Assembly: GCA_038209775.1 (NCBI GenBank)
Contig: JBBQXK010000062.1
Location: 1 to 18,962, forward strand
Direction of reading: 5' to 3'
Source of the DNA: JBBQXK01 sp038209775
GTDB lineage: Bacteria; Pseudomonadota; Alphaproteobacteria; Rhodobacterales; Rhodobacteraceae
Length of the DNA stretch: 18,962 nt
The translations under genes and the position numbers were made by a program. Under the pieces are notes generated by a model, which had not been told where the DNA came from, did no database searches, and saw only the letters and a program-made list of their open reading frames with translations. The stretch's first letter is position 1. Each line of letters begins with the position of its first letter. Shown here one piece after another: positions 14,031-18,962 of the stretch.

Positions 14031-15620
14031 TCACAACCCCAGTTTCGCCGCCACCATCGCGTTAACCGTCGCGGGGTTGGCCTTGCCGCCCGTCGCCTTG
14101 AGCACCTGCCCGGTGAACCATCCGGCAAGTTTCGCGTTCACCTGCGCCTTGGCCACCTGATCTGGGTTGGCGGCGATCAGGGCGTCCAACGCGGCCTCGA
14201 TGGCGCCGGTGTCGGTGACCTGTTTCATGCCGTGCTGTGCTGCCAGTTCGGCGGGGTCGCCGGGTGTTGTCCACATCAACTCAAACAAGTCCTTGGCCAT
14301 CTTGCCGGTGATTTCGCCCTTGGCCAGCAGGTCCAGCATCCCGCCCAGTCGGGGGGCACTGACGGGACTGTCTGCAATGGGCGTGCCTTGCTTGTTCAGC
14401 CGTCCGAAAAGGTCGTTGATTACCCAGTTTGCAGAGAGCTTTCCAGCTTCTCTGATGCGATCGAACCGCAACTGAGGCGAGCCTACTATTTCAGGATCAA
14501 GACTCAACTGGATCAAAGTTACACCAGAGCCTCTAACGACTTGTTCGAAAAAATTGGCCTCAGCAAGTTCCGCCGTCAGGACCGAAGCGTCATAGTCTGT
14601 CAGCCCATAGTTGTTCATAAACCGCGTTTTCTTGGCGTCGGGGAGTTCGGGAAGGTTGGCCGCGATGTCATCGACCCAACCCTGTTCAATCTCCAGCGGC
14701 AAGAGGTCGGGGTCGGGGAAATAGCGGTAATCGTGCGCCTCTTCCTTGGACCGCATGCTGCGCGTCTCGCCCTTGTCGGGGTCATAGAGGCGGGTTTCCT
14801 GATGCACCGTGCCGCCATCCTCCAGAATGGCGATCTGGCGGCGGGCCTCGACGTCAATCGCCAGTTGGATGAACCGCAGCGAGTTCATGTTCTTGATTTC
14901 GCACCGTGTGCCCAGATGCGCGAAGTCCTGCGTCGCCTGATATTTCTCATACTGACCCGGGCGGCAGACCGACACGTTCACATCGGCGCGCAGGTTGCCG
15001 TTCTGCATGTTGCCGTCACAGGTGCCCAGGTAGCGCAGGATCTGGCGCAGTTTGGCCACATAGGCCGCAGCCTCGTCCGGGCCGCGCAGGTCGGGGCGGC
15101 TGACGATTTCCATCAGTGCCACGCCAGTGCGGTTGAAATCGACGAAGGACAGCGCGGGGTCCATGTCGTGGATGGATTTGCCCGCGTCCTGTTCCAGATG
15201 GATACGCTCGATCCGCACAAGGCGGGCCACGCCGGGCGACAGTTCGACCAGAACCTCGCCCTCACCCACGATGGGGTGGTAAAGCTGGCTGATCTGATAG
15301 CCCTGCGGCAGGTCGGGGTAGAAGTAGTTCTTGCGGTCAAAGGCCGAGGTCAGGTTGATCTGCGCGTGCAGGCCAAGCCCGGTACGTACCGCCTGTTCGA
15401 TGCAGTATTCGTTGATGACCGGCAGCATTCCCGGCATCGCGGCATCGACAAAGCTTACATGCGCGTTCGGTTCGGCCCCGACACCGGTCGCGGCCCCCGA
15501 AAACAGCTTGGACTGGCTGGCAACCTGGGCGTGTACCTCCATCCCGATGACCAGTTCCCAGGCGTGCAAAGCCCCCTGGATCACGCGGGGTTCGGGCGGG
15601 GTATGGGGCAGGTCGAGCAT
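14031..15620 (-). CDS. gatB: Aspartyl/glutamyl-tRNA(Asn/Gln) amidotransferase subunit B
   Basis: With GatA and GatC it converts misacylated Glu-tRNA-Gln and Asp-tRNA-Asn to the amide forms; GatB binds the tRNA and activates the side chain. The cradle domain (about 1-295) shows WELVIGMEVHAQ, NYFYPDLPQGYQISQ, MQNGNLRADVNVSV and TRCEIKNMNS; the helical and YqeY-like tail domain follows, ending GGKANPATVNAMVAAKLGL. ATG at 15620 is preceded by GAGGGA. At 529 residues it is about 26 longer than the roughly 500 usual for the family. The excess is one insert at residues 365-392, between FFEQVVRG and GKLSANWVIND, in DNA of about 50% GC. The frame is intact, so the protein is probably functional. Confidence 0.96.
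   Translation of the reverse strand: MLDLPHTPPEPRVIQGALHAWELVIGMEVHAQVASQSKLFSGAATGVGAEPNAHVSFVDAAMPGMLPVINEYCIEQAVRTGLGLHAQINLTSAFDRKNYFYPDLPQGYQISQLYHPIVGEGEVLVELSPGVARLVRIERIHLEQDAGKSIHDMDPALSFVDFNRTGVALMEIVSRPDLRGPDEAAAYVAKLRQILRYLGTCDGNMQNGNLRADVNVSVCRPGQYEKYQATQDFAHLGTRCEIKNMNSLRFIQLAIDVEARRQIAILEDGGTVHQETRLYDPDKGETRSMRSKEEAHDYRYFPDPDLLPLEIEQGWVDDIAANLPELPDAKKTRFMNNYGLTDYDASVLTAELAEANFFEQVVRGSGVTLIQLSLDPEIVGSPQLRFDRIREAGKLSANWVINDLFGRLNKQGTPIADSPVSAPRLGGMLDLLAKGEITGKMAKDLFELMWTTPGDPAELAAQHGMKQVTDTGAIEAALDALIAANPDQVAKAQVNAKLAGWFTGQVLKATGGKANPATVNAMVAAKLGL
14401..14640. other. Low-GC patch in gatB containing an 84-bp in-frame insert
   Basis: Hand count gives 119 of 240 G+C (about 50%), with flanks at 61-62%. 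The patch covers conserved residues on both sides and, at 14445-14528, 28 codons that stand in place of about two in typical GatB. Codons such as AGA, ATA and GTA are frequent in it. At the insert's coding-strand 3' end (14433-14453) a short hairpin can form: AGAG, bulged A, AGCT, GGAA loop, AGCTCTCT. The patch fits replacement of a gene segment by foreign DNA. Confidence 0.6.
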
Positions 15621-15856
15621 GGCGTTCCCTCGGGTTAGGCCGCTGGTTTAAGTCACAGGGCGGGTCGGAGCAAGGGTGGGGTACGTTGCAGATTTGCGCG
15701 GAAATCCGCCGAAACGCATAGAAACCGGGCATTTTCAGGTGGCGGAATGTCGCCATGCGCCGGGAACGCTGCCTTTTGCACGGTTGCGTTGATGATGCGG
15801 CGGGGCGCAGAGGGGTTATGTCGCGCAGGCTGGCGCGTCCCATATGGCCTGGATGG

Positions 15857-16450
15857 ATGCGGAAAACGACGATCATGGCGGGGCTGGCGGCCCTTGTTCT
15901 TGCGGGATGCGTGAACACGTCCGAGCTTTCGATGAGTGATTTTCAACCGGCGATGCGGTGGGATCACCGGCAGGAGGCGCCGCAGTGGACGGGCCGCACG
16001 TTGGTCGCCGTGGCGGGTGAGGATGCGAAACTGGCCGACGCGGTGCCCGCCGACATCACCACCTGGTGCCCCGGTTACCCGACCGCCAGCATGGCCGAGC
16101 GGCGGCTGTTCTGGGTGGGCCTGCTGTCGGCACTGGCCAAACACGAAAGCACCTGGAACCCGCGTGCGTCGGGTGGCGGGGGCCGGTGGATCGGGCTGAC
16201 GCAGATCGCCCCTTCGACCGCGCGGCAGTATGGGTGTTCGGCCCGGTCGACGGCAGCGCTCAAGGACGGTGCCGCGAACCTTGCCTGCGCGGTCGAGATC
16301 ATGGCCGACAACGTGGCCGCCGACGGCATGGTGTCGGGTGCCCGCGGCACGCGCGGCCTTGGGCGCGACTGGGCGCCGTTCCGCAAGGCATCAAAGCGCG
16401 CCGAGATGGCAGAGTGGGTCAGCGAGCAGGCCTATTGCCGAAAGGGTTAG
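15857..16450 (+). CDS. Lytic transglycosylase-like lipoprotein
   Basis: A 197-residue protein with a lipoprotein signal (LVLAGC, lipid-carrying Cys18), so it is anchored in a membrane facing the periplasm. An SLT/lysozyme-like domain spans about residues 84-175: KHESTWNPRASG with the likely catalytic Glu97, and RWIGLTQIAPSTARQYGC. The AYNAG motif of classical SLT proteins is not present, so this is a divergent member. Cys71, Cys127, Cys144 and Cys194 could form disulfides. The ATG at 15857 is chosen because it gives a standard-length lipoprotein signal; the frame is open from 15755, with another ATG at 15818. It is divergent from gatB and convergent with the SMR gene (3-base gap). Confidence 0.8.
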   Translation: MRKTTIMAGLAALVLAGCVNTSELSMSDFQPAMRWDHRQEAPQWTGRTLVAVAGEDAKLADAVPADITTWCPGYPTASMAERRLFWVGLLSALAKHESTWNPRASGGGGRWIGLTQIAPSTARQYGCSARSTAALKDGAANLACAVEIMADNVAADGMVSGARGTRGLGRDWAPFRKASKRAEMAEWVSEQAYCRKG

Positions 16451-16453
16451 GCG

Positions 16454-16789
16454 TCAGGCGCGCTGCCCGGCTGAGAACAGGTGCATGACAAGGATGCCCA
16501 TGGTGATCAGCATGATCCCCACCAGCGCTGCCATGTCCAGACGCTGGCCGAACAGGACCCAGCCCGACGTACAGGCAAAGATGATCCCAAGGCCCGACCA
16601 CGTCGCATAGACCACACCCAGCGGCAGGTCGCGCAGGGTCAGCGACAGGAACCAGAACGCGGCACCATAGCCGATGATGACACCAAGGCTGGGCAACGGG
16701 CGGGTGAACTGCTGGCTTGCCTGAATGCATGCCGTTCCAAAGGCTTCGAACAAGACGGTCAGGGCAAGGTAAACTGCGGTCCAGTTCAT
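16454..16789 (-). CDS. SMR family multidrug efflux protein, EmrE-like
   Basis: A proton-coupled exporter of cationic, often quaternary ammonium, compounds that works as a dimer in the inner membrane. The 111 residues form four membrane helices, as in EmrE (110). The essential membrane Glu is Glu15 (EmrE Glu14) in LFEAFGTA. GYGAAFWFLSLTL, YATWSGLGII and LFGQRLDMAALVGIMLI align with the EmrE segments, which favours EmrE/Qac over the guanidinium exporter subtype. ATG at 16789 is chosen because GGAG lies 6 bases upstream and the family length fits; the frame is open for 37 more codons upstream. It follows pepN on the same strand after 141 bases. Confidence 0.92.
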   Translation of the reverse strand: MNWTAVYLALTVLFEAFGTACIQASQQFTRPLPSLGVIIGYGAAFWFLSLTLRDLPLGVVYATWSGLGIIFACTSGWVLFGQRLDMAALVGIMLITMGILVMHLFSAGQRA

Positions 16790-16930
16790 GAAATACTCCA
16801 TCAAGGCAATCATCGCTGCGAATGCGCTGATGATGCCGAAGGATGTTCGTGATTCCTGTGACAAAAGCATCCAGCCGCCGCTTCTTGACGCGGAATTCAC
16901 GGAAGGAGCCCAGTGCTGTTGTGGCGGACC

Positions 16931-18962
16931 TTACCCTAGCATCCTGCCCGCCATCTCACCCAGATCGCGGCTGAGGCCGGGGGTGGCGAGGATGCGTTGC
17001 AATTCACCCCGGACATGTGCCTGACGGCCCGCGTCATAGCGCCCCCAGGTGTCGAACGCTGTCGACATCCGGGCGGCGGTCTGGGGGTTCAGGGGATCAA
17101 GCCGGATCAGCCAGTCGGCCAGCAACCGATAGGACGCGCCGCTTGCATGGTGAAACCCCGCGTGGTTGGCCGACAAGGCACCGATCACCGACCGGAACCG
17201 GTTGGGGTTTTTCCAGTCGAAATCCTTGTGGCCGGTCAACATGTCCGCCACCTCTGCCGTACGGTCGGGCGGCGACAGCATCACCTGCAGGCTGAACCAT
17301 TTGTCCATGACCAGCCGGTCATGCGCCCATCGGGTCTGGAACCGGCCCAGTTCATCCGCGCCTTGTTCGATGTCCAGAAGGCAGGCCAGCGCGCCCTGCT
17401 CTTCGGTCATGTTGTTGGCTGCGCGGAATGCCGCCGCTGCCGCCCGGCCCCCGTCGATGAGGCTGAGCAATGACAGCGCCGCCACGCGCAGCGCGCGGCG
17501 CCCCGCCGCACGCGCCTCGGGCGTATAGGGCCCGGGTTCCGACAGGCTGTCGATCAGGCCCGGCAGGCGCGGGCCAAGGTGGTGGGCCAGTGCCGCCGCC
17601 ATCCGGCGGCGGGCGGCGTGGATGGTGTCGGGGTCGGGCACGTGGCCACCGGCGTGCAGGGTGGCGGCCATGTCATCCTCGGACGGCAGGCGCAGGGCAA
17701 GGGCGCGGAACGCAGGGTCCAGCGCCTCGTCGAACGTGACGCGGGCGAGGGCTTCGAGCCAGTCCGGGCCGGGCGACGCGCCTTGCATCACCATCCCTGT
17801 CAGGATGTCCTTGGCCAGTGCGCGGCCCGCCTCCCACTTGTTGAAGGGGTCGGTGTCGTGGGCCAAGAGGAACGCGCGTTCTTCGGGGCTGACGACCCGG
17901 TCAAGGATGACCGGCGCGGAAAAGCCGCGCAGGATCGACGGGACGGGGCGGCTGGCAAGGTTGTCGAAGGTGAACGATTGTTCGGTCTGGGTCATCTCAA
18001 GCACGGTCGTCGGCAACACCTCATCGCCGTTGGGGTTCAGAAGGCCGACCGCCACCGGGATCACCTGCGGCTGTTTCACCGGCTGGCCCGGGGTCGGGGC
18101 GGTGTCCTGCCGGAAGGTCAGGGTATAGCGGCCCCCGACGACCCCCGGTTGCCAGTCCTCGGACACCGACAGGCGCGGCGTTCCGGCCTGGGAATACCAG
18201 CGTTTGAACTGCGTCAGATCGCGGCCCGTGGTATCCTCGAACACGCACAACCAGTCCTCGATCGTGGCCGCGTGCCCGTCGTGGCGGTCGAAGTACAGGT
18301 TCAGCGCGGCGGCATAGGCATCATCGCCCACCAGCCGTTTCAGCATGCCGATCACCTCGGCGCCCTTTTCATAGATCGTCGAGGTATAGAAGTTGCTGAT
18401 CTCGACAAAGCTTGCGGGCCGCACCGGGTGCGCCAGCGGCCCCTGATCCTCGCGGAACTGGCGGGCGCGCAGTTTCAGGACATCCTCGATCCGCTTGACC
18501 GCATGGCTGCGCATGTCGCCACTGAACTGCTGGTCGCGGAAGACCGTCAGCCCCTCTTTCAGGCACAGTTGGAACCAGTCGCGGCAGGTGATGCGGTTGC
18601 CGGTCCAGTTGTGGAAGTATTCATGCGCGATGATCGACTCGACCCAGGCGAAATCGTCGTCGGTCGCGGTTTCGGGGGATGCCAGAACGTATTTGGAGTT
18701 GAAGATGTTCAGCCCCTTGTTCTCCATCGCGCCCATGTTGAAATCATCGACGGCCACGATGTTGAACACATCGAGATCATATTCACGGCCGTAAGCCGTC
18801 TCGTCCCACCGCATCGACCGGATCAGGCTGTCCATCGCATAGGCGCAGCGGTCCTGATCGCCGGGGCGCACCCAGATGTTCAGGGCAACCGCGCGACCAG
18901 AGGCTGTGGTGAAGGGGGCCGAGTGGGCCACAAGGTGCCCGGCCACAAGCGCGAACAGATAG
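16931..18962 (-). CDS. pepN: Aminopeptidase N, partial (N-terminus outside the window)
   Basis: A zinc metallopeptidase of family M1 that removes N-terminal residues from peptides in the cytoplasm. About 676 codons are present, ending in TAA at 16931; the frame is open through the right edge, where the protein reads YLFALVAGHL. About 180 N-terminal residues are therefore missing compared with the usual 850-880. The exopeptidase motif GAMENKGLN and the zinc site HEYFHNWTGNR (HEXXH at 18611-18625), with the third ligand Glu 18 residues later in LKEGLTVFRDQQF, are intact. The later part carries the beta-sandwich and the long C-terminal helical domain typical of PepN. No frameshift is seen. Confidence 0.96.
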   Translation of the reverse strand, partial: YLFALVAGHLVAHSAPFTTASGRAVALNIWVRPGDQDRCAYAMDSLIRSMRWDETAYGREYDLDVFNIVAVDDFNMGAMENKGLNIFNSKYVLASPETATDDDFAWVESIIAHEYFHNWTGNRITCRDWFQLCLKEGLTVFRDQQFSGDMRSHAVKRIEDVLKLRARQFREDQGPLAHPVRPASFVEISNFYTSTIYEKGAEVIGMLKRLVGDDAYAAALNLYFDRHDGHAATIEDWLCVFEDTTGRDLTQFKRWYSQAGTPRLSVSEDWQPGVVGGRYTLTFRQDTAPTPGQPVKQPQVIPVAVGLLNPNGDEVLPTTVLEMTQTEQSFTFDNLASRPVPSILRGFSAPVILDRVVSPEERAFLLAHDTDPFNKWEAGRALAKDILTGMVMQGASPGPDWLEALARVTFDEALDPAFRALALRLPSEDDMAATLHAGGHVPDPDTIHAARRRMAAALAHHLGPRLPGLIDSLSEPGPYTPEARAAGRRALRVAALSLLSLIDGGRAAAAAFRAANNMTEEQGALACLLDIEQGADELGRFQTRWAHDRLVMDKWFSLQVMLSPPDRTAEVADMLTGHKDFDWKNPNRFRSVIGALSANHAGFHHASGASYRLLADWLIRLDPLNPQTAARMSTAFDTWGRYDAGRQAHVRGELQRILATPGLSRDLGEMAGRMLG

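Noticed and set aside
13995..15638. 547-codon plus-strand open frame
   Set aside because: It lies antisense to gatB, whose motifs are unmistakable; long antisense frames are common in high-GC DNA.
16790..16900. Longer SMR protein of 148 residues
   Set aside because: The extra 37 residues exceed the family length, and the ribosome binding site favours the start at 16789.
16790..16930. Guanidine riboswitch ahead of the SMR gene
   Set aside because: No convincing ykkC or mini-ykkC paired hairpins with ACGR loops were found, and the protein is EmrE-like and not the guanidinium exporter type.

Overview
The window reads as a chromosomal segment of a high-GC alphaproteobacterium, most likely in the Rhodobacterales. 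The evidence is the gene pairs Hsp20–DUF1150 and BolA–J-domain protein, a sitABCD-type metal transporter, GatB and SerS proteins close to the Rhodobacterales type, and promoters of the TTGGC/TA type. This placement rests on family recognition, not on a search. Most of the window is housekeeping DNA with accessory features embedded in it.

Layout. 1–361: tail of a small heat-shock protein plus DUF1150. 381–1886: serS, bracketed by two copies, in opposite orientation, of a GC-rich hairpin repeat. 1909–3259: a secreted lytic transglycosylase, divergent from ssb. 3341–5433: a SufT-like DUF59 protein, a secreted glycerophosphodiester phosphodiesterase and an A-type Fe-S carrier. 5471–7036: a soluble PAS histidine kinase, divergent from an unrecognised 102-residue protein. 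7039–8002: bolA, divergent from a J-domain protein. 8012–11503: a four-gene metal ABC transporter operon joined by three 4-base ATGA overlaps, with two Fur/Mur-like inverted repeats at its promoter. 11504–11923: a DUF4177 protein. 11924–12385: no gene found. 12386–13921: a polytopic membrane protein with an in-frame hexanucleotide tandem repeat. 14031–15620: gatB. 15857–16450: a lytic transglycosylase-like lipoprotein. 16454–16789: an EmrE-type SMR transporter. 16931–18962: the C-terminal three quarters of pepN, running off the right edge.

The most unusual material is in two places. First, the membrane protein gene contains 32 consecutive 6-bp units (192 bp), including six identical copies in a row. 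Twelve bases away lies a perfect 15-bp inverted repeat, also inside the coding sequence. Because the unit is two codons, copy-number change would lengthen or shorten a hydrophobic segment without breaking the frame. Second, two translation genes, serS and gatB, each carry a short internal patch of about 50% GC with codons rare in their surroundings. In gatB the patch includes a roughly 26-residue net insertion compared with the usual bacterial protein. This looks like mosaic replacement of gene segments.

Functionally, SufT, the A-type carrier and BolA all belong to Fe-S biology, and the sit operon imports Mn/Fe, but they do not form one operon here. No tRNA, rRNA, CRISPR array, transposase or phage gene was seen.
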